A stretch of DNA of 64,000 nucleotides from Streptomyces niger (GTDB lineage Bacteria; Actinomycetota; Actinomycetes; Streptomycetales; Streptomycetaceae), in the NCBI RefSeq assembly GCF_000718305.1, contig NZ_JOFQ01000024.1, positions 27,170 to 91,169 on the forward strand. Reading direction: 5' to 3'. A program made the translations under genes and the position numbers. The first letter of the stretch is position 1; each line of letters opens with the position of its first letter. Below the pieces are notes generated by a model that saw nothing but the letters and a program-made list of their open reading frames with translations, did not search any database and was not told the origin of the DNA. Shown one piece after another: positions 31,167-38,604 of this stretch.

Positions 31167-34025
31167 TCAGTACACGGGGAGGCGGCGGGGGCCGAGGTCG
31201 GTGGTGGCCGGGGGGCGGGCCAGGCGCACCGAGGCGCCGAGGACGGAGAGCCCCTGGGGGGCGACGACGACCGGTTCCAGGTCGATGCCGACGACCTCGG
31301 GGTGGTCGTCGACGAGCCGGGAGAGGCGCAGCAGCAGCTCCTCCAGGGCCGCGCTGTCTACGGGCTGCGAGCCGCGCCACCCGAAGAGCAGCGGCGCGCT
31401 CCTGATGGAGCGGATCTGTTCGGCGACGTCGCGGTCGGTGGCGGGGATGAGGCGGTGGGCCGTGTCGCCGAGCAGCTGGGAGGGGGCGCCGGCGAGCCCG
31501 AAGGAGAGGACGGCGCCGGCCGCGGGGTCGATGGAGGCGCGGATGAGAGTGTCCACGCCGCGGGGCACCATCGCCTGCACCACTGGGCGCAGCTCTTCGG
31601 GCTTCCCGAGGAAGTCGGTGAGCTCCTGGTAGGCGCGGCGGAGAGCGTGTTCTCCGGGGAGGTCGAGGCGGACGCCTCCGAGGTCGGCGCGGTGCCGCAG
31701 GTGAGGGGCCGTGGTCTTCAGGGCGACGGGGTAGCCGAGGGCCTCTGCGGCGCGTACGGCGGCGTCCGCGTCGGGTGCGGGGAGGGCGGCGCGGACGCGG
31801 ATGCCGTAGCGGCCCAGGAGGGCGGCGGCCTCGTCGGCGGGCAGCGCGACGGAGCGGTGCGGTTCGGCGTCGGTGGTGAGCTCGTCGAGCAGCCGCTCGA
31901 TGTCGGCGCCGGCCGCGGCCTCCTGGATGTCGTCGTACTCGGGGACCTTGCCGGGGGCTGCGGACTCGCGGCGCCAGGCGGCGTACCGGACAGCCTCGGC
32001 GAGGGAGCGTACGGCCCGTTCGGCGGCGGGGTAGGCCGGGATGCGGGGCAGGCCGCCGGGGCGCGTCCGCGGCGCCTGGGAGGCGTCCTCGTCGGCTTCC
32101 GGCGCGGCGGCGGGGGCGGGGGGTTCGTCGACCGCCCCCTCGGTGGTCCCCGAGAGTGCCCCGGCGAGTTCCTCCATGGCGAGGTGGACGACGGTGACCG
32201 GCTTGGCGGGCCCCTCGGCCGCGGCCTCGCGCAGGGCGGTGGCGAGGGCCGCGATCTCCTCGGGGTCCGCGCTGCTGCCCTCGGCGACCCACGGGATGGT
32301 GGTGATCAGGACGGCGTCGATGCGGTCGCCGGCGAGGGCCTCGGCCAGTGCCGCGCGGAACTGCGCCGTCGTGGCGGCGAAGGGCAGCACATGGGGGCGC
32401 TGCGGGCGCAGGCCCTCGGTGAGGCACGCGTCGTACGCGAGGAGGGCGAGCGCTTCGGAGTTGCCGAGGATCGCGACCCGGGGGCCGGCGGGCAGCGGCT
32501 GGGAGGCGAGCAGCAGGCCCGCGTCGATCAGTTCGGTGACGGTGCCGACGCGGATGACGCCGGCCTGCCGCATCAGGGCGGAGACGGTGGAGTCGGGGAT
32601 GCGGGTGGTGGGGACGGTGTGGCCGAGGGGGACGGTGCCGCTGTGCCGGGCGCCCTTGACGACCACGACGGGCTTGGCGGCCGCGGTGCGGCGGGCGAGC
32701 CGGGTGAACTTGCGGGGGTTGCCGATGGACTCCAGGTAGAGCAGCGCGACGTCGGTGGCGGGGTCCTCGTACCAGTACTGGAGGAGGTCGTTGCCGGAGA
32801 CGTCGGCGCGGTTGCCGGCCGACACGAAGGTGGAGACGCCGGCGATGGCGCCGTCCCCGGAGCCGCGCTCCTGGAGGGCGCTGAGCAGTCCGATGCCGAT
32901 CGCGCCGGACTGGGTGAAGAGGCCGACGCGGCCGGCGCCGGGCAGGCGGGGCGAGAGGGAGGCGTTGAGGCGGACGCCGGGTGCGGTGTTGATCAGGCCG
33001 AAGGCGTTCGGGCCGACCAGGCGCATCCCGTAGGAGCGGGCCTGGCGCAGCAGGGCGCGCTGCTTCTCGCGTCCTTCGGGGCCGGCCTCGGCGTATCCGG
33101 AGGTGAGGATGACCAACCCCTGTACGCCGTGTTCGCCGCAGTCCCGTACGACGTCGGGCACGTGGGCGGCAGGCACGGCGACGACGGCCAGGTCGACGGG
33201 GTCGGGGATGTCGCGGAGCGAGCGGTAGGCGGGTACGCCCTCCGGGTCCAGCGTGCTGCCGCCTTCGGGAAAGGCGTGGTTGACGGCGTACGTGTGGCCG
33301 GTGAAGCCGGAGTCGAGGATGTTCCGGAGGGCGGAGCGGCCGACGCCTCCGGGGGCGCGGCCGGTGCCGATGACGGCGACGGACCCGGGGGCGAGCAGCC
33401 GCTGTACGGAGCGGGCTTCGGCGCGGTGCTCGCGGCCGCGCATGACGGCCATGGACTGCTCGGTGGGCTCCAGGCCGAATTCGAGGCGGACGACGCCGTC
33501 TTCGAAGGTGCGCTTCTGGGTGTACCCGGCGTCCGTGAACACCTTGATCATCTTGGTGTTGGCGGGCAGCACCTCGGCGGCGAAGCGCCGGATGCCGCGT
33601 TCGCGGGCGACCGCCGCGATGTGCTCCATCAGTGCGGAGGCCACGCCGCGGCCCTGGTGGGCGTCCTGGACGAGGAAGGCGACCTCGGCCTGGTCGGCGT
33701 CGGGGCCGGTGGCCGGCCGGCCGTCGGCGTTGATGCGGTCGTACCGGACCGTCGCGATCATCTCGCCGCCCACGAAGGCGGCGAGTCCCACCCGGTCCAC
33801 GTAGTCGTGGTGGGTGAAGCGGTGCACGTCGCGGTCGGAGAGCCGGGGGTAGGGCGCGAAGAAGCGGTAGTACTTCGACTCGTCGGAGACCTGCTCGTAG
33901 AAGGAGGTCAGGCGTTCCGCGTCGGCCGGGGTGATGGGGCGGATCCGGGCGGTGCCGCCGTCACGCAGCACCACGTCGGCTTCCCAGTGGGCGGGGTAGG
34001 CGGCGGTATCCGACGGCGTCTCCAT
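31167..34025 (-). CDS. GNAT acetyltransferase fused to NDP-forming acyl-CoA synthetase domains
   Basis: A 952-residue fusion. An N-terminal GNAT domain (about 1-180) has the acetyl-CoA loop QGRGVA. Next come the CoA-binding domain (SVAVIGTGRAPGGVGRSALR), the succinyl-CoA-ligase-like flavodoxin domain with GHTVPTTRIPDSTVSALMRQ, whose His matches the phosphohistidine of ADP-forming synthetases, and a C-terminal ATP-grasp domain (DEAAALLGRYGIRV, ALKTTAPHLRHRADLGGV). Such proteins are lysine acetyltransferases (Pat type). In the enterobacterial Pat/YfiQ the GNAT lies at the C-terminus; here it comes first. The most likely targets are acetyl-CoA synthetases, by analogy. Start ATG 34025 is preferred over an upstream one with Pro/Ser-rich text. 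Confidence 0.88.
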   Translation of the reverse strand: METPSDTAAYPAHWEADVVLRDGGTARIRPITPADAERLTSFYEQVSDESKYYRFFAPYPRLSDRDVHRFTHHDYVDRVGLAAFVGGEMIATVRYDRINADGRPATGPDADQAEVAFLVQDAHQGRGVASALMEHIAAVARERGIRRFAAEVLPANTKMIKVFTDAGYTQKRTFEDGVVRLEFGLEPTEQSMAVMRGREHRAEARSVQRLLAPGSVAVIGTGRAPGGVGRSALRNILDSGFTGHTYAVNHAFPEGGSTLDPEGVPAYRSLRDIPDPVDLAVVAVPAAHVPDVVRDCGEHGVQGLVILTSGYAEAGPEGREKQRALLRQARSYGMRLVGPNAFGLINTAPGVRLNASLSPRLPGAGRVGLFTQSGAIGIGLLSALQERGSGDGAIAGVSTFVSAGNRADVSGNDLLQYWYEDPATDVALLYLESIGNPRKFTRLARRTAAAKPVVVVKGARHSGTVPLGHTVPTTRIPDSTVSALMRQAGVIRVGTVTELIDAGLLLASQPLPAGPRVAILGNSEALALLAYDACLTEGLRPQRPHVLPFAATTAQFRAALAEALAGDRIDAVLITTIPWVAEGSSADPEEIAALATALREAAAEGPAKPVTVVHLAMEELAGALSGTTEGAVDEPPAPAAAPEADEDASQAPRTRPGGLPRIPAYPAAERAVRSLAEAVRYAAWRRESAAPGKVPEYDDIQEAAAGADIERLLDELTTDAEPHRSVALPADEAAALLGRYGIRVRAALPAPDADAAVRAAEALGYPVALKTTAPHLRHRADLGGVRLDLPGEHALRRAYQELTDFLGKPEELRPVVQAMVPRGVDTLIRASIDPAAGAVLSFGLAGAPSQLLGDTAHRLIPATDRDVAEQIRSIRSAPLLFGWRGSQPVDSAALEELLLRLSRLVDDHPEVVGIDLEPVVVAPQGLSVLGASVRLARPPATTDLGPRRLPVY

Positions 34026-34234
34026 GCGGACAGCGTACGACCGGCTGCCCCCCGGGGGGTCGTGCGAAGTGCCGGGGGCCGGCACGGAGACGACCGTATG
34101 TGCCCGGCGACGGGACGGTGCGTACGACCGGGTCTCAGCATGCGTACAGCGTGGGCGTGACGCAGGCTTGGACTCTTAGGATCCGAGCGCTCGCGCGGGC
34201 TGGGCACACCGGACCACCGGTGCCCGCGTGAGAC

Positions 34235-34250
34235 ACTGGTCTAGACAACT
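34235..34250 (+). promoter_or_regulatory. DasR-responsive element (dre) of ptsH
   Basis: ACTGGTCTAGACAACT, 24 bp before the ptsH start. It matches the dre consensus of the GntR regulator DasR (ACTGGTCTAGACCACT type) at 15 of 16 positions. DasR is known to repress ptsH and other sugar-transport genes in response to glucosamine-6-phosphate. Confidence 0.85.
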
Positions 34251-34273
34251 TTTCCGACCCGAAGGGCAACACA

Positions 34274-34555
34274 ATGGCTGAGCGCCGCGTCAATGTCGGA
34301 TGGGCCGAGGGTCTGCACGCCCGCCCCGCCTCGATCTTCGTCCGTGCGGCCACCGCATCCGGCGTGCCGGTCACGATCGCCAAGGGTGACGGCAACCCCG
34401 TCAACGCCGCTTCCATGCTCGCGGTCCTGGGCCTGGGCGCCCAGGGTGGCGAGGAGATCGTGCTGGCTTCGGACGCCGAGGGCGCCGACGCCGCGCTGGA
34501 CCGCCTGGCGAAGCTCGTCTCCGAGGGCCTGGAGGAGCTCCCGGAGACGGTCTGA
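34274..34555 (+). CDS. ptsH: HPr phosphocarrier protein
   Basis: A 93-residue HPr. The phosphorylatable His15 sits in GLHARPAS, and the NAASMLAVLGLGAQ region corresponds to the regulatory loop. HPr takes phosphate from enzyme I and passes it to sugar-specific EIIA proteins. It stands alone; ptsI and crr are not in the window. ATG 34274 follows CGAAGGGCAACACA. The dre site just upstream makes repression by DasR likely. A terminator follows. Confidence 0.95.
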   Translation: MAERRVNVGWAEGLHARPASIFVRAATASGVPVTIAKGDGNPVNAASMLAVLGLGAQGGEEIVLASDAEGADAALDRLAKLVSEGLEELPETV

Positions 34556-34924
34556 CCCTTCGGGCACCCCGGCGGCCGCACGCCGCCGGAACGGCCTCTC
34601 ACGGCCCCGCCACGGTGGCCCCCGCACGGGGGCACGGGCGGGGCCGTTCCGCGTCCGCCGGACAGTGGACGCTGCCGGGCCCCACGCAATTGTCGAACGA
34701 GTTCCACCGCGAGTGTCGAACCGGTCCACCCGAGCCGATTACCACGACGGGGAAATAAAGCGGCGCGCACGCATGGCGGCCATCCGAGAATTCGAGCGCG
34801 CGAAGAAATGCAAGCACGCCAAAGAAATTCGAGCACACCGAAGAAGGGGCGTCGCTTTCCTCAGGTCTTGTATACGGCAGCGGTGTTAATTCCGGGCGCG
34901 CGTCATGTGTACGGGCGGTTTCGC
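34556..34924. other. Intergenic stretch between ptsH and the GntR gene
   Basis: A 369-bp stretch between converging genes. After the ptsH terminator (34601-34647) the sequence becomes unusually AT-rich for this genome (about 34680-34910). A 38-residue basic frame (MAAIREFERAKKCKHAKEIR start at 34773) crosses it without a ribosome site. It could be a decayed gene or simply noncoding. Confidence 0.45.
34601..34647 (+). terminator. ptsH terminator
   Basis: Outer stem ACGGCCCCGCC / GGCGGGGCCGT (11 bp) with an inner stem GTG.GCCCCCG / CGGGGGCAC, 46 nt past the ptsH stop. Confidence 0.8.
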
Positions 34925-35584
34925 TCACCTCACCGCCGGCGCCGGGTGGCGCAGCCGGTGGGCGGGCAGCGCGTGCTCCAGGTGGGCGGCCGTGAGCGCG
35001 CGAGCGCGCTCGGCGTCGCCGCGCGCCACCGCGTCCACGATGGCGCCGTGCTCCTGCCAGTACCGGTCCACGTCCCCCGGCGACGTCCCGCCCAGGTCGA
35101 CCGCGTACACCCAGTCGATCTTGCGGCGCACCTGAATGAGCAGCGCCGTCATGCTGGCGCTGTCGCTCGCCTGCGCGAGCGTCACGTGGAACCAGCCGTC
35201 CAGTTGCCGCAGGTCGCCGGGGTCACCGTGGCGGGCTCTCGCCTGCCCGAGCCGGACCAGGCCGCGCAGCACCTTCAGGTGCGCGGCGGAGCGGCGGGCC
35301 GCGGCGCGGGCGGCGCCCAGGGGCTCCAGGAGGAGGCGGATGTCCAGGAGGTCGGCGGCCTCCTGTGCGGTCGGCTCGGCGACGCACGCGCCCGCGTGCC
35401 GCCGGGTGGTGACGAACCCCTCGGACTCCAGGGTGCGCAGCGCTTCGCGTACGGGGACGCGGGAGACGCCGTACCGGGCGGCGAGCAGTTCCTCGATCAG
35501 CCGGGAGCCGGGCGGGTACGCGCCGGATACGATGTCGTCGCGAATCGCCGTGCAGACCGCATGCGTCGAAATATTTCCTCGCAT
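34925..35584 (-). CDS. GntR-family regulator (FCD type)
   Basis: A 219-residue DNA-binding protein. The N-terminal winged helix includes AARYGVSRVPVREALRTLES, and a helical FCD ligand domain follows (about 85-215) with HVTLAQASDSASMTALL and a final HLEHALPAH whose His residues fit metal binding. ATG 35584 has GGAGGCACGG upstream. Its 5' end and upstream region are AT-rich compared with neighbours. No obvious target gene lies next to it; it faces ptsH convergently. The ligand is unknown. Confidence 0.85.
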   Translation of the reverse strand: MRGNISTHAVCTAIRDDIVSGAYPPGSRLIEELLAARYGVSRVPVREALRTLESEGFVTTRRHAGACVAEPTAQEAADLLDIRLLLEPLGAARAAARRSAAHLKVLRGLVRLGQARARHGDPGDLRQLDGWFHVTLAQASDSASMTALLIQVRRKIDWVYAVDLGGTSPGDVDRYWQEHGAIVDAVARGDAERARALTAAHLEHALPAHRLRHPAPAVR

Positions 35585-35705
35585 CGTCCGTGCCTCCGCC
35601 GGAATCCTCTGGAAACGCCGCCGGGCGACGCCTTTCCGTGACTCTATGACACCGGGCCACCCATTCCGACGGCCATGACGAATTTCTGAATATTTTTTGG
35701 CCGAC

Positions 35706-35741
35706 GAAAGGGGTGCCGGTCGGTGAAAGGGGTGCCGGCCG
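35706..35741. repeat. 17-bp direct repeat
   Basis: GAAAGGGGTGCCGG-T/C-CG appears at 35706-35722 and 35725-35741, about 120 bp upstream of the GntR gene and downstream of the M23 gene. Confidence 0.7.
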
Positions 35742-35789
35742 AGGAACGGGGCGCACGGGTACGCGGGGGCGGAAGCGTTCCCGGAGACG

Positions 35790-35821
35790 CCGAAGCCCCG
35801 GCCGTCGGGCCGGGGCTTCGG
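35790..35821 (-). terminator. Terminator of the M23 peptidase gene
   Basis: Perfect 14-bp stem CCGAAGCCCCGGCC / GGCCGGGGCTTCGG with loop GTCG, 35 nt past the stop of the peptidase gene. Confidence 0.88.
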
Positions 35822-35855
35822 GTGGTACGCGGAGTGCGCCGTACGGGGCGGACCC

Positions 35856-36674
35856 TCAGACGCTGACGCCGTGCGAGCGCAGGTACGCGATCGGGTCGAT
35901 GTCCGAGCCGTAGTCCGGGCCGGTGCGCGCCTCGAAGTGCAGGTGCGGGCCGGTGGTGTTGCCGGTGTTGCCGGACAGCGCGATCTGCTGGTTCGCGGAG
36001 ACCTTCTGGCCGACCGAGACGCCGATGGACGACAGGTGGCCGTACTGGGTGTAGGTGCCGTCTTCCATCTTGAGGACGATGTTGTTGCCGTAGGCGCCGC
36101 CCCAGCCGGCCTCGACGACGGTGCCCGCGCCGACGGCGTGGACGGCGGTGCCGGAGGCGGCGTGGAAGTCGATGCCGGTGTGGCTGCCGGAGGACCACAG
36201 GCCGCTGGAGGCCTTGTAGCCGGTGGAGACGTAGCTGCCGGCGATCGGCGCGACGAAACCGGAGGGGCTGAGGGTGGTGCGGGCCTGCGAGCGCGAGGCG
36301 CGGGCCTTGGCGGCCTTCTTCTTGGCGGCCTCGGCGGCGGCCTTGCGCCGCTCCTCCTGGGCCTTCTTCTTGGCGGCCTCGGCGCTCTTCACGGCCGCGT
36401 CCTCGACCTGGGTGCGCGCCGCGGCGACCTCGGCGGCCTCCTCCTGCGCGTCGGCCTGCGCGACGATGTTGTCGGCGACCCGGTCGCCGGTGTCGGCGAG
36501 GGCACGGGTCAGGCCGGCGTCGGTGGTGGCGGCCGAGTCCTCGTTCGCGGCCAGCGCCGGGGAGGCGATGGAGACGACGACGCCGGTCGCCGCGGCCATA
36601 CCGGCGATGTTGCGGGTGGTCCGGGCAGCACGGCCGGGGCGGCGGTGCTTGCCGGTGGCACGGGTGAACGCCAT
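35856..36674 (-). CDS. Secreted M23 (LytM) peptidoglycan endopeptidase
   Basis: A 272-residue secreted protein. A signal peptide (1-43) ends at SPALAA. A Lys/Ala/Glu-rich coiled coil spans about 65-132, and the catalytic M23 domain covers 135-272. Zinc ligands are His165 and Asp169 (SHTGIDF) and His246 in HLHFEA; His213 (YGHLS) and His244 are catalytic. It cuts peptide cross-links of the wall during growth or germination. It is preceded by a ydaO-type c-di-AMP riboswitch (36710-36850), so expression should respond to c-di-AMP. ATG 36674 has AAGGAG 11 nt upstream. Confidence 0.92.
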   Translation of the reverse strand: MAFTRATGKHRRPGRAARTTRNIAGMAAATGVVVSIASPALAANEDSAATTDAGLTRALADTGDRVADNIVAQADAQEEAAEVAAARTQVEDAAVKSAEAAKKKAQEERRKAAAEAAKKKAAKARASRSQARTTLSPSGFVAPIAGSYVSTGYKASSGLWSSGSHTGIDFHAASGTAVHAVGAGTVVEAGWGGAYGNNIVLKMEDGTYTQYGHLSSIGVSVGQKVSANQQIALSGNTGNTTGPHLHFEARTGPDYGSDIDPIAYLRSHGVSV

Positions 36675-36709
36675 GACCGGCGCACTCCTTTCCTTCCTTC
36701 TCGCCTACC

Positions 36710-36850
36710 GGGTTAGCTGACGGGTTCGGAGCAGGAAGGTCTCCTACGGCCCCCTCCGCAGAGGGCGCCGATTCACCCCAAGGGACATGTGGGTCCCCGG
36801 CTCCCCTGGCTCGCGCCGTACGGGGACTCGGCGATGACTGCCCGGCGGCC
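36710..36850 (-). ncRNA. ydaO/yuaA c-di-AMP riboswitch
   Basis: Read on the minus strand the leader has the conserved ydaO blocks in order: CATCGCCGAGTCC, GCGAGCCAGGGGAGCCGGGG, ACCCAC, TTGGGGTGAATCGGC, then GGAGACCTTCC and CCGAACCCGTCAGCTAACC near the 3' end. In Streptomyces this riboswitch turns off wall-hydrolase genes when c-di-AMP is high. It ends about 36 nt before the M23 start. The exact ends are approximate. Confidence 0.9.
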
Positions 36851-36990
36851 GCGGGTGCGGCGCACTTCTGTCGAACAGCCGAGCCGACGCTAAACGGGAC
36901 ATCTCATGATCAGCAAACAGAATCGGGAGTTTGTGCCGGACGCCACACGCCGCGCAGGCAACCACCTACTGCATTCCGGACAAAAGCAGA

Positions 36991-37020
36991 GATCCCGGGC
37001 CGCATTGGCGACCCGGGATC
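36991..37020 (-). terminator. Terminator of the M16 peptidase operon
   Basis: 9-bp stem GATCCCGGG / CCCGGGATC with a 12-nt loop, followed on the minus strand by CTCTGCTTTTG, a rare T-rich tail here. It lies 193 nt past the last M16 stop. Confidence 0.75.
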
Positions 37021-37134
37021 CCTTATGTCCTGTTACGTGAGGGGTGTTGGCAGCTTTCCCGCCAGTCCGTGACGGCACCGGTACGGCCCGTTCCGGCCCG
37101 CCATCCTGCCGTAGGGCGCAGGCGGATTCACAGC

Positions 37135-37186
37135 CGCTACCGCGAGGGCCGGCGGCGGTCCGCTACCGCAAGAGCCGACGGCGGTC
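37135..37186. repeat. 26-bp tandem duplication
   Basis: Two adjacent 26-bp copies (37135-37160, 37161-37186) starting CGCTACCGC and differing at three or four G/A positions, followed by a partial third copy. Confidence 0.75.
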
Positions 37187-37212
37187 CGCTGCCGCCGCCG
37201 GCCACCTCCGCA

Positions 37213-38604
37213 TCAGCCCTTGACGACCGACACCTCTCCGATGCCCAGCTTCCGCACCGGCTCCGCGATCTGCGCCGCATCGCCCACCAGAACCGTCACG
37301 AGACGGTCCACCGGGAAGGCGCTGACCGCGGCGGCGGTCGCCTCGACCGTGCCGGTCTCGGCCATGCGCCGGTACAGCTGCGCCTGGAAGTCGTCGGGCA
37401 GCTCCTGCTCGACCTGGTCGGCCAGCGTCCCCGCGACCGCCGCCGCCGTCTCGTACTTCAGCGGCGCCACGCCGACCAGGTTCTGCACCGCCACGTCCCG
37501 CTCGGCGTCGGTCAGCCCCTCTTCAGCCAGCGTCCGCAGCACCTTCCAGAGGTCCTCCAGCGCAGGCCCCGTAGAAGCCGTGTCCACCGAACCACTGATG
37601 GCCAGCATCGCGGCGCCCGTACCGTCCGCGGAGGAGCGCAGCACCTGGCCGAACGACCGCACGCCGTACGTGTAACCCTTCTCTTCGCGCAGCACCCGGT
37701 CCAGCCGCGAGGTCAGCGTGCCGCCCAGGCAGTACGTGCCGAGCACCTGGGCAGGCCACACCCGGTCGTGCCGGTCCGGGCCGATCCGGCCGATCAGCAG
37801 CTGCGTCTGAACCGCACCGGGCCGGTCCACGATCACGACACGGCCGGTGTCGTCGGCCACGATGGGCGAGGCCGCGACCGGCTCCGCGGTGGAGCCCGCC
37901 CACGCCCCGAGGGTCTCCTCCAGCGCCGCGTCCAGGTCCACCCCGGCAAAGTCGCCGACGACCACGGCGGTGGCCGTACCGGGACGCACGTGCGCCTCGT
38001 AGAAGGCACGCACCGCGGCGGCGTCGATACGCGCCACCGTCTCCTGCGTGCCCTGCCGCGGCCGGGACATCCGGGCGGTGGCCGGGAACAGCTCCTTGGA
38101 CAGCGCCATCGCCGCCCTGCGGCCCGGATTGGCCAGCTCGTGCGGGATCTCGTCCAGGCGGTTGCGCACCAGGCGCTCGACCTCGCCGTCGGGGAAGGCC
38201 GGAGCGCGCAGCGCGTCGGCCAGCAGGCCCAGCGCCCTCGTGAGGCGCGAGGCCGGCACCTCCAGGGACACGCGGACGCCCGGGTGGTCGGCGTGCGCGT
38301 CCAGCGTGGCGCCGCACCGCTCCAGCTCGGCCGCGAACTCCTCGGCATTGTGCTTGTCGGTGCCCTCGGAGAGCGCACGCGCCATGATCGTGGCGACACC
38401 GTCCAGGCCCTCGGGCTCGGACTCCAGCGGCGCCACCAGGTTGATCTCGACCGCGACGACCTGCTGGCCCGGCCGGTCGGCGCGCAGCAGCGTCAGGCCG
38501 TTGCCGAGCCGGCCGCGCACCGGCGCCGGGAACGCCCACGGCTTCGGCTGTCCGGCCTGCGGCTGCGGGTGGAACGTCATGGTGGGGGTCGCGGCGTCGG
38601 TCAC
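37213..38604 (-). CDS. M16-family peptidase subunit, noncatalytic type
   Basis: A 463-residue member of the M16 (insulinase/processing peptidase) family. The fold is clear from GLTLLRADRPGQQVVAVEIN at the start and a long C-terminal half, but the zinc motif HxxEH is absent: the matching place reads ARALSEGTDKHNAEEF. It thus resembles the noncatalytic partner of two-subunit bacterial M16 proteases, which helps close the chamber. Start GTG 38604 overlaps the catalytic subunit stop by 4 nt. It is cytoplasmic, with no signal peptide. Confidence 0.85.
   Translation of the reverse strand: MTDAATPTMTFHPQPQAGQPKPWAFPAPVRGRLGNGLTLLRADRPGQQVVAVEINLVAPLESEPEGLDGVATIMARALSEGTDKHNAEEFAAELERCGATLDAHADHPGVRVSLEVPASRLTRALGLLADALRAPAFPDGEVERLVRNRLDEIPHELANPGRRAAMALSKELFPATARMSRPRQGTQETVARIDAAAVRAFYEAHVRPGTATAVVVGDFAGVDLDAALEETLGAWAGSTAEPVAASPIVADDTGRVVIVDRPGAVQTQLLIGRIGPDRHDRVWPAQVLGTYCLGGTLTSRLDRVLREEKGYTYGVRSFGQVLRSSADGTGAAMLAISGSVDTASTGPALEDLWKVLRTLAEEGLTDAERDVAVQNLVGVAPLKYETAAAVAGTLADQVEQELPDDFQAQLYRRMAETGTVEATAAAVSAFPVDRLVTVLVGDAAQIAEPVRKLGIGEVSVVKG

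Larger units (their letters stand above)
36675..37212. other. Leader of the M23 gene and end of the M16 operon
   Basis: A 538-bp stretch. From left to right it holds the c-di-AMP riboswitch (minus strand), the promoter of the M23 gene, the terminator of the M16 operon (36991-37020) and a 26-bp tandem duplication (37135-37186). No gene is seen. Confidence 0.7.

Noticed and set aside
31302..34160. A 952-codon frame antisense to the GNAT/acyl-CoA-synthetase gene
   Set aside because: Its text is Gly/Val/Asp/Arg-rich low complexity without domains and mirrors the codon pattern of the true gene on the other strand.
34773..34889. Small basic frame MAAIREFERAKKC between ptsH and the GntR gene
   Set aside because: No ribosome site; composition follows the AT-rich noncoding stretch.
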